Origin: Bryobacteraceae bacterium
GTDB lineage: Bacteria; Acidobacteriota; Terriglobia; Bryobacterales; Bryobacteraceae
Reading direction: 5' to 3'
DNA length: 64,000 bases
NCBI GenBank assembly: GCA_041394945.1
Contig: JAWKHH010000002.1
Location: 442,501-506,500 of the forward strand
Shown here: positions 25,083 to 34,002 of the stretch, piece after piece
How the letters are laid out: each line of letters starts with the position of its first letter
How positions within the stretch are numbered: position 1 is the first letter of the stretch
The notes under the pieces: generated by a model
What the model saw: the letters and a program-made list of their open reading frames with translations, nothing else
The model's database searches: none
Told to the model about the DNA's origin: nothing
Translations under genes and position numbers: made by a program

Positions 25083-26528
25083 ATGAGTTTATTCGCGGTA
25101 AAGCCTGTGGAACAGGTGATGGCGGACTCCGAGCACGGGGAGCACAAGCTGAACCGGACGCTGACGGCGTCGAGCCTGATCGCGCTTGGCATCGGGGCGA
25201 TTATTGGCGCGGGTTTGTTTTCGCTCACCGGGCTGGCGGCGGCGCAAAACGCGGGTCCGGCGGTGGTGTTGTCGATGCTGGTGGCGGCGATCGGATGCGC
25301 GTTCGCGGGGCTGTGCTATAGCGAATTTTCGTGCATGATCCCGGTGGCAGGGAGCGCTTACACCTACGCCTACACGACGATGGGCGAATGGCTGGCGTGG
25401 ATCATCGGGTGGGATCTTGTGCTGGAGTACGCGGTGGGGGCGGCGACGGTGTCGATCAGTTGGTCGGCGTACGTGGTGTCGCTGCTGCACGACTTCGGGA
25501 TCAACCTGCCGCCGCAGTTTCTGGCGTCGCCGCTCGAGCCGTTGAAGCTTTCGGACGGGTCGACGATTCACGGGGTCATGAACCTGCCGGCGATCATCAT
25601 CGTGTGCCTGATCACGCTGCTGCTCATGATCGGGATCAAGGAATCGGCGCGGACGAACGCGATCATCGTGGTGATCAAGGTAGCGGTGGTGCTGGTGTTC
25701 ATCGCGCTCGGGTGGCACTACATCAACCAGGACAACTACGTGCCGTTCATTCCGGAGAACACGGGCGAATTCGGCAAGTTCGGCATCAGCGGCATCATGG
25801 CCGGGGCGGGCGTGATCTTCTTCGCTTATATCGGTTTCGATGCGGTATCGACGGCGGCGCAGGAGGCGAAGAACCCGCAGCGGGACATGCCGATCGGGAT
25901 CATCGGGTCGCTGATCATCTGCACGGTGCTGTACGTGGCGTTCGCGCACGTGATGACCGGGATGGTGAAGTACACGGAACTGGGCGTGGCGGCGCCGGTG
26001 GCGGTAGCGGTGGACCGCACTCCGTACCAATGGCTAAACGTAGCGGTGAAGCTTGGGATCATCGCCGGGTTTACGTCGGTGATCCTGGTGATGCTGCTAG
26101 GGCAATCTCGCGTGTTCTACTCGATGTCGCGGGACGGGTTGCTGCCGCGGGTGTTTTCGGAAGTGCATCCGACGTGGCGGACGCCGTGGAAGTCGAACCT
26201 GCTGCTGCTGGTGCTGCTGATTCCGTTGTCGGGCTTCCTGCCTCTGCAGGTGGTGGGACACATGACGTCGATCGGAACGCTGTTCGCGTTCGTGATCGTG
26301 TGCGTGGCGGTGATGATCATGCGGCGGACGCATCCGGACCGGGAGCGTCCATTCAAGACGCCGCTGGTGCCGCTGGTGCCGGTGCTGGGCGTGATCTCAA
26401 ACTTCGCGATGATGTACTCGCTCGGCTGGGACAACTGGGTGCGGCTGGGGGTGTGGCTGCTGATCGGGCAGGCGATCTTCTTCCTGTACAGCCGGAACCA
26501 CAGCCGGCTGACGGCGGGCCGGAAGTAG
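25083..26528 (+). CDS. APC-family amino acid permease (cationic amino acid transporter-like)
   Basis: The 481-residue membrane protein has about 12 hydrophobic segments. The first is preceded by LTASSLIALGIGAIIGAGLF, the conserved GxG substrate-binding entrance of APC permeases, and a later segment has GVIFFAYIGFDAVSTAAQEA. It ends with a short cytoplasmic tail. Members import basic or neutral amino acids with protons. The N-terminal ~30 residues before the first helix are charged. It is preceded by a good ribosome site and a possible -10 element, so it probably has its own promoter. Confidence 0.9.
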   Translation: MSLFAVKPVEQVMADSEHGEHKLNRTLTASSLIALGIGAIIGAGLFSLTGLAAAQNAGPAVVLSMLVAAIGCAFAGLCYSEFSCMIPVAGSAYTYAYTTMGEWLAWIIGWDLVLEYAVGAATVSISWSAYVVSLLHDFGINLPPQFLASPLEPLKLSDGSTIHGVMNLPAIIIVCLITLLLMIGIKESARTNAIIVVIKVAVVLVFIALGWHYINQDNYVPFIPENTGEFGKFGISGIMAGAGVIFFAYIGFDAVSTAAQEAKNPQRDMPIGIIGSLIICTVLYVAFAHVMTGMVKYTELGVAAPVAVAVDRTPYQWLNVAVKLGIIAGFTSVILVMLLGQSRVFYSMSRDGLLPRVFSEVHPTWRTPWKSNLLLLVLLIPLSGFLPLQVVGHMTSIGTLFAFVIVCVAVMIMRRTHPDRERPFKTPLVPLVPVLGVISNFAMMYSLGWDNWVRLGVWLLIGQAIFFLYSRNHSRLTAGRK

Positions 26529-26561
26529 GCAACCGGCGCCTCGCGCCGCCGATAACGCGGC

Positions 26562-27986
26562 ATGAGGTTTCTTGCGGCTCTGCTGGCGTGCGCGGCTGTG
26601 CACCGGGACCCCGCGGGTTTTCAGGTGGACGTTCCGCAGGGGTGGAACGTGAAGTCGTTCCGGGGCGGGACGGTTACGGTGACCTCGCCGGGCAACGGCA
26701 GCTTCGTGATGGTGTCTCCGGTGTTGGGGCGCGAGAGCGATTGCGGGGGATTGCTGCGCGGGTCTCTGGCGGCGTGGAATACGTTTCCCGACGTTTCCGG
26801 CCTTCAGGTGAATTCACCGCGGAAAGGGATGGCCGTGGCGCGGTTTGCGTATCGCGGCGGAGTGTCGCGCGGGGCGGTGCTGTGCGCGGCAACGGGGCCG
26901 CGTTCGGCAATGTTCTACTCGATCGCCGCGCCGGCAGGTGAGTTCGCCGCGAGCCGGGCCCGGCTGACGGGCGTGCTGAAGAGTTTCCGCTATGGCGGCG
27001 TTGGGGGCGGAACCGGTCCGGAGGCGTTGACGCCGGCGCCGGCAATGGAGCGTTGGGTGGAGGCTTCCGAGAACGCATTCCAGAGCGTGAAGCCGGCTGG
27101 GTGGCGCGCCGAAGGCGGCGTGCTTCGCGTTTCGAATCTGGACGTTCGAGTGGGCTACCGGCTGATCCGCCCGGACGGCGGAGCGGTAATCTTCATGGGC
27201 GACACGCGGATGCAGAAGTGCACCGTGGCCGGGCCTCAAGCGGTCTATGCGACGGCGGCGAACGGTTTCTGCCCATACAGGCAGGGCGGGCAGATCGCGG
27301 AGGACTACGCGACGAGGGCCGTCGGTCCAGAGTTGCGCATTGAGGGGCTGCGGATCACGGGCCGGCGGGCTCGCCCGGAGTTGGTGGCTATGGCGGACAA
27401 GGCGATGAACGCGCAGGGCGGGAACGTTCGGAACTCGTATGGCGAGGTTGCGTTCGAGGGTAAGCTGGGGGGAACGCCCGTGCGGGGGGTGATCCTGGGG
27501 AACACACAATTCTTTCCGACGGTCGCGCCGGAACTGGTGGCTGGAACGTACACACAGTATGTCACTGGCTTTGTGGCGCGGGCGAGCGAATATGGCGGCG
27601 TCCAGGCGGCGCTGGCGAAAGTACACGCGAGCTTCCGCTGGAACCCACGGTGGATCGGGGCGAACAACGCAGCCGCGGCGCGGGATGCGGCGGCGATTCA
27701 TCGCTATCAGCAATGGTCGGCGGAATTGGGCCGGCAGATGTTCGAGGAGCGGAGCGAGGCGGCGGACCGGCGGTCGCGTTCGGTGGGGAACCTACTTACG
27801 GGTCAGGTGACGGTGCAGGACGCGGAAGGGCGGCGGTACCAGGCGAAATCGGGGAGTAACTATTACTACGCGGAGGAAGAAGGGGCGCGGGCGGGGGATC
27901 CGAACACGGCGATTTTCGGGAGCGATACGTGGGTCTCGCCGAACAACGGGGTTATCGATCTTCGGCCGCTGGAGGTGGTTGAGTAA
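26562..27986 (+). CDS. Secreted protein of unknown family
   Basis: The 474-residue protein has a short signal peptide (MRFLAALLACAAV). Residues 15-145 resemble PsbP/lipoprotein-like domains (FQVDVPQGWNVKSFRGGTV) and may be repeated in residues 160-360 (SENAFQSVKPAGWRAEGGVL). The C-terminal part (QQWSAELGRQMFEERSEAAD to TVQDAEGRRYQAKSGSNYYY) is a short helix plus strands. I do not recognise a family. Its last 35 bases overlap the end of the cobA-hemD fusion on the other strand. Confidence 0.7.
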   Translation: MRFLAALLACAAVHRDPAGFQVDVPQGWNVKSFRGGTVTVTSPGNGSFVMVSPVLGRESDCGGLLRGSLAAWNTFPDVSGLQVNSPRKGMAVARFAYRGGVSRGAVLCAATGPRSAMFYSIAAPAGEFAASRARLTGVLKSFRYGGVGGGTGPEALTPAPAMERWVEASENAFQSVKPAGWRAEGGVLRVSNLDVRVGYRLIRPDGGAVIFMGDTRMQKCTVAGPQAVYATAANGFCPYRQGGQIAEDYATRAVGPELRIEGLRITGRRARPELVAMADKAMNAQGGNVRNSYGEVAFEGKLGGTPVRGVILGNTQFFPTVAPELVAGTYTQYVTGFVARASEYGGVQAALAKVHASFRWNPRWIGANNAAAARDAAAIHRYQQWSAELGRQMFEERSEAADRRSRSVGNLLTGQVTVQDAEGRRYQAKSGSNYYYAEEEGARAGDPNTAIFGSDTWVSPNNGVIDLRPLEVVE

Positions 27987-29436
27987 CCAGCGCGTCGAGG
28001 AGGCCGGGGATGGTGTGCGGATCGGCTTCGGCGTGGACGGTGCAGCCGTGTTCGCGGATGGTGGCTGAGGTCACCGGGCCGATGGAGGCGATGCGAGCGC
28101 CGGCCCAGGATTCGGGCGGGGCCATTGCGAAGAAGTTGCGGGCGGTGGAGGAACTGGTGAATGTCAGCCAGTGGATACGGCCGGTGTGGAGTGGGGGAGC
28201 TTCGGGGCGAAGGGTGCGATAGGCTTCGACGACGTCGACGTCGGCGCCGCGATTGGCGAGTTCGACGGGGATGAGGTCGCGGGCGACGGCGGCGCGGGGC
28301 AGCAGGATGCGGGCTCCGGCGAGGTGGTGGGCGGCGAATGCTTCGAGGACCGATTCGGCGACGTATTCCTTCGGCATGAGATCGATCTTGAGATGGGCGT
28401 CGGCGAGCGCGGCGGCGGTGGCGGGGCCGATGGCGCAGATGCGGCCGCGGATGGCGCGGAGGTCGCGGGTGGATTGGGCGAGGCGTTGGAGGAAGAAGCG
28501 GACTCCGTTCACGGAAGTGAAGATGAGCCAGGCGTAGGTTTCGAGGCGGGCGATGGCGGCATCGAGATCGGCGTAGTCCGGCGCGGGGTGGATTTCGATG
28601 GAGGGGTACTCGATGACGTCCGCGCCGAGGCGGGCAAGCCTTTCGGCGAACTCGGAGGCTTGGGCGGCGGCGCGGGTGACGACGATGCGCTGGCCGAAGA
28701 GGGGGAGTTTTTCGAACCAGTTGAGCTTGCCGCGGAGCGAGACGACGCTGCCGATGAAGACGGTGGCGGGCGGCTTGAGCCGCGCGTTTTCGATGGCGGC
28801 GGGGAGATCGGCGAGCGGGGCCTCAATGGTGCGCTGCGAGGGACGGGTGCCCCAGCGGACGGCGAGGGCGGGCGTGGCGGGATCGCGGCCGGCGGCGATG
28901 AGGCGCTGGACGATGTCGCCGATGGTGGTGAGCCCCATGAGAATCACGAGCGTTTCGGCAGCGGTGGCGGCGCGCCAATCGATCTCTTCCGGATTGTGTC
29001 CGGTGACGATGGTGAGGGTGGAGGCGTGGCCGCGGTGCGTGAGCGGGACGCCGCAATAGGCGGCGATGCCGAGGGGAGAGGTGACGCCGGGGACCACTTC
29101 GAAAGGGATGCCGGCCGAGGCGAGGGCTTCGGCTTCTTCGCCGCCACGGCCGAAGACGTATGGGTCGCCGCCTTTGAGGCGGGCGACGGTGCGTCCGGCG
29201 CGGGCGTGCTCGATGAGGAGCGCGGCGATGTCGTCTTGCGAGAGGGCGTGGTCCGCCTTTTTCTTTCCGGCGTAGATGTGGAGCGCGTTGGGGGCGTGGC
29301 GAAGGAGCGCCGGATTGGCGAGGTGATCGTGAACGACGACGTCGGCCTGGGCGAGGAGATCGCGGCCGCGGAGGGTGATGAGAGCGGGGTCGCCGGGGCC
29401 GGCTCCGATCAGGTAGACGGTTCCGGGGCGGGGCAT
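27952..29436 (-). CDS. Uroporphyrinogen-III C-methyltransferase/uroporphyrinogen-III synthase fusion
   Basis: The ATG at 29436 begins MPRPGTVYLIGAGPGDP, the CobA/CysG methyltransferase start, and lies 4 bases after the hemC stop; the longer upstream frame is antiphase read-through. In this 494-residue protein residues 1-240 are the SAM-dependent methyltransferase (RLKGGDPYVFGRGGEEAEAL, PGVTSPLGIAAYCGVPLTHR, LVILMGLTTIGDIVQRL). From about 250 to the end is a HemD-like uroporphyrinogen-III synthase (VVTRAAAQASEFAERLA, LIFTSVNGVRFFL, LTFTSSSTARNFF). It closes tetrapyrrole synthesis after HemC and opens the branch to sirohaem and cobalamin. The last 35 bases overlap the convergent secreted-protein gene. 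Confidence 0.92.
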   Translation of the reverse strand: MPRPGTVYLIGAGPGDPALITLRGRDLLAQADVVVHDHLANPALLRHAPNALHIYAGKKKADHALSQDDIAALLIEHARAGRTVARLKGGDPYVFGRGGEEAEALASAGIPFEVVPGVTSPLGIAAYCGVPLTHRGHASTLTIVTGHNPEEIDWRAATAAETLVILMGLTTIGDIVQRLIAAGRDPATPALAVRWGTRPSQRTIEAPLADLPAAIENARLKPPATVFIGSVVSLRGKLNWFEKLPLFGQRIVVTRAAAQASEFAERLARLGADVIEYPSIEIHPAPDYADLDAAIARLETYAWLIFTSVNGVRFFLQRLAQSTRDLRAIRGRICAIGPATAAALADAHLKIDLMPKEYVAESVLEAFAAHHLAGARILLPRAAVARDLIPVELANRGADVDVVEAYRTLRPEAPPLHTGRIHWLTFTSSSTARNFFAMAPPESWAGARIASIGPVTSATIREHGCTVHAEADPHTIPGLLDALVTQPPPAAEDR

Positions 29437-29440
29437 TGGG

Positions 29441-30340
29441 TTAGGTGGCGACTCCGGCGAGGATGCGGCCGGCGCCTTGCGCGCGAAGTTGGGCTGCCAG
29501 CGTTTCCCCGAGCGCGGCAGCGTCGGCGGGAGAGCCGGAGGAGTCGGCGCGAACCATTTCCGACCCATCCTGCGCCGCGACGATGGCGTGGATGTGGAGG
29601 CCTTCGGGATCGAGTGTGGCGTGGGCGCCGATGGGAATCTGGCAGCCGCCGCCGAGAGCGGCGAGCAGGGCGCGTTCGGCGGTTACAGCGGCGCGTGTGG
29701 GTGCGTGGTCGAGTTTGGCGCAAAGGGCCGCGGCTTCCGAGCCCTCGACGGCCTCGACGGCGAGCGCACCCTGGCCGACGGCGGGACACATGGTGTTTGG
29801 GTCGAGGAGTTCGGCGATGCGCGACGCCCAGCCGAGACGGCGGAGTCCGGCGGCGGCGAGGAGGATGGCGTCGTACTGGCCTTCATCGAGCTTGCGGAGG
29901 CGGGTGTCGAGATTGCCGCGGACGGACTCGACGGTGAGATCGGGACGGAGGGCTTTGAGTTGAGCGGCGCGGCGGAGGGAACTGGTGCCGACGCGGGCGC
30001 CTTGCTTGAGAGCCGCGAGGGTGGAGCCGACGATGGCGTCGCGCGGGTCCTCACGTTCGGGAATGGCGGCGAGCGCGAGGCCGGCGGGAAGATCCGTGGG
30101 CATGTCCTTCATCGAGTGGACGGCGACGTGGATGCGGCCGTCGAGGAGCGCTTCTTCGAGCTCCTTGGTGAAGAGGCCCTTACCGCCGACCTTGGAAAGC
30201 GCGACATCGGTGATCTTGTCGCCGGTGGTCCTGATGATCTCGATGGAGGTTTCCGCGCCGAGCGACTGCAAGCGCGATTCGATGTGGCGGGCTTGCCAGA
30301 GCGCGAGTTGCGAGCCGCGCGAGCCGATGACGATTTTCAT
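29441..30340 (-). CDS. hemC: Porphobilinogen deaminase (hydroxymethylbilane synthase)
   Basis: The 299-residue enzyme polymerises four porphobilinogens. Recognisable parts are IVIGSRGSQLALWQARHIES, EELEEALLDG-like VHSMKDMPTDLPAGLALAAI, VGTSSLRRAAQLKALRPDL, and the dipyrromethane cofactor cysteine in LGGGCQIPIGAHA. The start at 30340 overlaps the hemA stop by 4 bases, and the gene is 4 bases from the cobA-hemD fusion, so the operon order is ccsA-hemA-hemC-cobA/hemD. Confidence 0.96.
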   Translation of the reverse strand: MKIVIGSRGSQLALWQARHIESRLQSLGAETSIEIIRTTGDKITDVALSKVGGKGLFTKELEEALLDGRIHVAVHSMKDMPTDLPAGLALAAIPEREDPRDAIVGSTLAALKQGARVGTSSLRRAAQLKALRPDLTVESVRGNLDTRLRKLDEGQYDAILLAAAGLRRLGWASRIAELLDPNTMCPAVGQGALAVEAVEGSEAAALCAKLDHAPTRAAVTAERALLAALGGGCQIPIGAHATLDPEGLHIHAIVAAQDGSEMVRADSSGSPADAAALGETLAAQLRAQGAGRILAGVAT

Positions 30341-31614
30341 TTCGGTTCGAGTTCGGTGATGTGGAAGATGCGGCGGATGGCGTCGAGGAAGTGGTGGTTG
30401 GTTTCCGATGCCGCCTGACGCCGCAACTCGGCGATGGGGGCGTGGGCGATCTTGTTCATCATCGCCTTGGTGAGGGACTCGAGAGCTTCTTCCTGCTGGG
30501 GGGTGAGCGCGCCGAGACGGCCGCGCATCCGGCCGAGTTCGGCGGCGCGCACGTTTTCGAGATACTGCTGGAGTCCGACGATGGTGGGCGTGAGTTCGCG
30601 AGCCTTGAGGCGGGCGACCATGCGGTCGACTTCGCCGGCGACGATCTTTTCGGCTTCGCCGGCTTCGGACTGGCGGTTGGCGACGTTGCTTTCCACCACT
30701 TTCTGGAGGTCGTCGATGTCGTAGAGGAAGACGCCTCCGAGATCGGCGGCGGCGGGTTCGATATTGCGCGGCACGGCGATATCGATCAGAAACATCGGGC
30801 GGTTGCGGCGGGCCGACATAACCTTTTTCATCTGGTCCCGGGTGAGGATGTAGTGAGGGGCGCCGGAGGAGGCGATCACCACGTCCATTTCGTGGAGGTG
30901 GGTGGTGAAGCTCTGATAGTCGACGATGCGGCCGCGGAAGAGTTCGGCCATGGCGCGGGCGCGTTCGGGGGAACGGTTGGTGACGACGATCTCGCCGACG
31001 CCGGCGCGTTCGAGGTGACGGGCGGCGAGTTCCGACATCTTGCCGGCGCCGATAAGGAAGACCTTGGAGCCGGAGAGCGAGCCGAAGATCTGGCGGGCGA
31101 GTTCGACGGCGGCGTAGCTGACGGAGACGGCGTTCTGGCCGATTTCGGTTTCGGTGCGGACGCGCTTGGCTACGGAGAAGGCGCGGGTGATGACGGAATC
31201 GAGGAAACCATTGACGCAGCCGGCGGCGCGGGCGGCCTCGTAGGCGTCCTTCATCTGGCCGAGGATTTGGGGTTCGCCGACGATCATGGAGTCGAGCGAG
31301 GCGGCGACGCGGAAAAGATGCCGGATGGCGTCGCGGTCATGGAAGGTATAGAGGTAGGGACGGAGCCAGGACTCGTCGACCTGCTGGGAGCGGGCGAGGA
31401 AGCCGGCGGCGGTTTGTTCAGGATCGCAGGAGTCGTCGGCGGCGAGCGTGACCTCGACGCGGTTGCAGGTGGAGAGGACCATGGCTTCGGCGACACCGGG
31501 GGTGTTGTTGAGATCCTCCAGCCAGCGGGGGAGGAGGTCAGCCTTGAAGGCAAGACGTTCGCGGACCTCGACGGGTGCGGTGGTGTGATTGAGTCCTGTG
31601 ATGGCCAGCCGCAT
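30337..31614 (-). CDS. hemA: Glutamyl-tRNA reductase
   Basis: The 425-residue protein reduces glutamyl-tRNA to glutamate-1-semialdehyde, the first step of C5 tetrapyrrole synthesis. The catalytic cysteine lies in VLSTCNRVEV (Cys50), then FRVAASLDSMIVGEPQILGQ, the NADPH domain (VFLIGAGKMSELAARHLERA) and a helical dimerisation C-terminus. It follows ccsA with 3 bases between them and overlaps hemC. Confidence 0.97.
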   Translation of the reverse strand: MRLAITGLNHTTAPVEVRERLAFKADLLPRWLEDLNNTPGVAEAMVLSTCNRVEVTLAADDSCDPEQTAAGFLARSQQVDESWLRPYLYTFHDRDAIRHLFRVAASLDSMIVGEPQILGQMKDAYEAARAAGCVNGFLDSVITRAFSVAKRVRTETEIGQNAVSVSYAAVELARQIFGSLSGSKVFLIGAGKMSELAARHLERAGVGEIVVTNRSPERARAMAELFRGRIVDYQSFTTHLHEMDVVIASSGAPHYILTRDQMKKVMSARRNRPMFLIDIAVPRNIEPAAADLGGVFLYDIDDLQKVVESNVANRQSEAGEAEKIVAGEVDRMVARLKARELTPTIVGLQQYLENVRAAELGRMRGRLGALTPQQEEALESLTKAMMNKIAHAPIAELRRQAASETNHHFLDAIRRIFHITELEPK

Positions 31615-31617
31615 TGG

Positions 31618-32427
31618 TTATTTGAGAAGTTCGGGACGGAGGCCGACATGGGCGGCCCATGTGAGTGCGGAAAAACCGACGACGGAAAGCGACATGAGGG
31701 CGGCCTTGCGGCCGCGCCAGCCGGCGGTGGAGCGCAGGAAGACCATGACCAGGCAGAGCCACCAGGTGAGGAGGGAGATGGCGATCTTGGGGTCGCCGAT
31801 CCAGCGGGTGCCGGACTCGATGAACGCCCAAGTCATGCCGGCGACGGTGGCGAGAGTGAGGAGGACGAAGCCGAAGCCCATGGAGCGGTTGATGAGGTTG
31901 TCGAGGGTGCCGAGCGGGGGGAGCTTGTCGAAGATGCCGGCCGAGGTTTTCGCTTTGAGGCGGCGTTCCTGAATGAGGTAGAAGATACTGGCGACGGCGG
32001 TGAGAATGAGGGCGGCGTAGCCGAGGAGGACGAGCGCGACGTGGAGGAGGAGCCAGGCGTTGCGGAGGCTGGGATTGCTCCAGGATGCGACGGGCACTTC
32101 CGTTGCGCCGAGGAGGGTCATGAGGAAGACGAGGGGAAAGAGGAAGACGGAGAGGGATGAGAAGCTGTACCGCCAGTGTATGAACAGGAAGAAGATGGCG
32201 ATGAGGAAGGCGCAGAGTGAGACGCTTTGGAAGAAGTTATTGGCGGGGAGCGTTCCGAGTTCGAACCATGCTTCGGTGATCGAGACGGCATGGAGAAGGA
32301 CGGCGGCGGTGAAGGCGGTGAAGGCGGGCCGGAACCAGGAGCTTTGGCGCCTGAGGACAGTGGCGATGACATGGAGGAGGCCGGCGGCGTACAGCACCGT
32401 CGCGACGCGCAGCCAGAAGATGCTCAT
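31618..32427 (-). CDS. ccsA: CcsA/HemX-like cytochrome c assembly membrane protein
   Basis: The ATG at 32427 gives MSIFWLRVATVLYAAGLLHV; the open frame extends upstream with no membrane-like sequence. The 269-residue protein has about 8 transmembrane segments and a tryptophan-rich core, including SITEAWFELGTLPANNFFQS and LTWWLCLVMVFL. In this position next to hemA, such a protein is the HemX/CcsA type that delivers haem or stabilises HemA. It is the first gene of the haem operon and is divergent from the radical SAM gene with 61 bases between starts. The choice between HemX and CcsA cannot be made from sequence alone. Confidence 0.8.
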   Translation of the reverse strand: MSIFWLRVATVLYAAGLLHVIATVLRRQSSWFRPAFTAFTAAVLLHAVSITEAWFELGTLPANNFFQSVSLCAFLIAIFFLFIHWRYSFSSLSVFLFPLVFLMTLLGATEVPVASWSNPSLRNAWLLLHVALVLLGYAALILTAVASIFYLIQERRLKAKTSAGIFDKLPPLGTLDNLINRSMGFGFVLLTLATVAGMTWAFIESGTRWIGDPKIAISLLTWWLCLVMVFLRSTAGWRGRKAALMSLSVVGFSALTWAAHVGLRPELLK

Positions 32428-32488
32428 TGTCTTTATTAGGATAGCGCGGCGGGCGACGCGTCCCGGTGTATGTGATATGTTCTGACGC

Positions 32489-33997
32489 ATGGCCGGGGTT
32501 GGCGCGGGCCTGGACGAAGAACGGTTGCATCGGGAGAACATTCGGCTGGGGCAGGCCGAATATGAGGCGCAGCGGTTGTACCTGCGTTCGTTCCCGCGCA
32601 ACGTGGGGATCGTGCTCGGCAACGGGTGCAACATCCATTGCCCGCATTGCTACCAGGGGAAGAACGGTGACAATTTGCTGCGGCATCCTGAGTTGGGGCG
32701 CGAGTTGCGGCGGGAACTGACGGCGTTCTATCCGTACCTTTCGACGTTGGGGATGCAAGGCGGCGAGTTGTTCGCGCTGCCGGGTTTTCGGGAGCTGATC
32801 GACGACGCGAGTGCGGCGGTGTCGCGGCCGATCATCAGTATCAGCACGAACGGGACGCTGATCGACGATGGATGGGCGGAGCGCATCGTGCGGACGCCGT
32901 TCCGGAACGTGACGGTGTCGATCGACGGCGGGACCGCGGGTACCTATGCACGGATGCGGGTAGGGGCCGATCTTGGCGCAGTGCTGGAGAACGTCGGCCG
33001 GATCCGCGCGTGGAAGCAGAAACTCGGGAGCCCGTGGCCGCTGCTCGATTCCTTCTTCGTGATCATGCGGTCCAATTTCCGGGAGATTCCGGAGTACCTG
33101 CGGCTGATGCGGGCTAACGGAATGGAAGAAGTGGCGCTGCAGACCGTGCAGATCAACGGGCGGAACCAGGCGGCCGCCGGGGAAGCGATTTCTACGGCGG
33201 AGGAGATCCGGGAATTGCACGCGATCTGCGCTGACGCTCTGGCGCGCGAGCGTCCGCGATTTCGCGCCGTTCGGCTTAGCGGGCTCCAAGCGCTTTTCGA
33301 GCGCGAGAACCTCGATGCCTCATTTCTCGATGAACAGGCGAGCGGGCTCTATCCGGATAGCGACGGGCTGGGAGGCGGCTTCGACCTGTGCCCGAATCCG
33401 TGGACCACGATGTTTCTCGCCGAAGACGGCAACGTTTTCCTGTGCTTCCTTTCGGAGCCGATCGGCAGTTTTTACGAGGCGCCTCTGGCGGCGATCTGGA
33501 ACAGTCCGCGCGCGCTGGCCAAGCGCAGTTCCATGGTGGCGGGGCGATATTCCGACGCGGGCTGTTCGAAGCTCTGGTGTTCGTGGCGGGAAGGGAAACG
33601 GGCGCAGGAACCGGTGGGGGCGGTGAAGCACGCATTGCTTACGCAGATTCGGGAGATGCGCAGGGACGCGCCCGCGCCACCCGAGCCAGCGGCGCAGGTG
33701 GCGGCTGTGCGGCGTCTGCTGGCGGAGAAGGATCGCCGCATCGCTGAGACGGAGTGTCTGCTCGAGCCGGCGCAGGCGCATATCGATCATCTCGAGGACA
33801 AGGTGGCCGGGCTGCAGAGGGTGGCGGATTCGGTGGACGGGCTCACGAACGAGCTGATCCGGGCGAGGGCGGATGCGGAGACGGCGCGGACCAAAGCGGC
33901 GGCGGATGTTGAGGCGGCGCGCTCCGAACTGGAGCGATTCCGGTCCCGGCGCCTGATCCGCGTGGCGGATCGGATTTCCCGGTTGTTCCGGGGATAG
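32489..33997 (+). CDS. Radical SAM protein with SPASM-like C-terminus and coiled-coil tail
   Basis: The 502-residue protein has the radical SAM cluster motif GCNIHCPHC (Cys47, Cys51, Cys54), then MQGGELFALPGFRELIDD, SISTNGTLIDDGWAERI and VTVSIDGGTAGTY. The C-terminal ligand region has cysteines in DLCPNPWTTMFLAEDGNVFL, CFLSEPIGSFYE and DAGCSKLWCSWREG, which resembles a SPASM auxiliary-cluster domain. From about residue 385 the chain is a long charged helix rich in A, E and R, ending in an arginine-rich tail. Such proteins modify peptides or act on cell-surface glycans. It is convergent with the second radical SAM gene, 5 bases apart. Confidence 0.85.
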   Translation: MAGVGAGLDEERLHRENIRLGQAEYEAQRLYLRSFPRNVGIVLGNGCNIHCPHCYQGKNGDNLLRHPELGRELRRELTAFYPYLSTLGMQGGELFALPGFRELIDDASAAVSRPIISISTNGTLIDDGWAERIVRTPFRNVTVSIDGGTAGTYARMRVGADLGAVLENVGRIRAWKQKLGSPWPLLDSFFVIMRSNFREIPEYLRLMRANGMEEVALQTVQINGRNQAAAGEAISTAEEIRELHAICADALARERPRFRAVRLSGLQALFERENLDASFLDEQASGLYPDSDGLGGGFDLCPNPWTTMFLAEDGNVFLCFLSEPIGSFYEAPLAAIWNSPRALAKRSSMVAGRYSDAGCSKLWCSWREGKRAQEPVGAVKHALLTQIREMRRDAPAPPEPAAQVAAVRRLLAEKDRRIAETECLLEPAQAHIDHLEDKVAGLQRVADSVDGLTNELIRARADAETARTKAAADVEAARSELERFRSRRLIRVADRISRLFRG

Positions 33998-34002
33998 GGC
34001 GG

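Noticed and set aside
28171..29937. 588-codon plus-strand ORF opposite cobA-hemD
   Set aside because: Glycine/glutamate-rich antisense translation of a confirmed gene pair.
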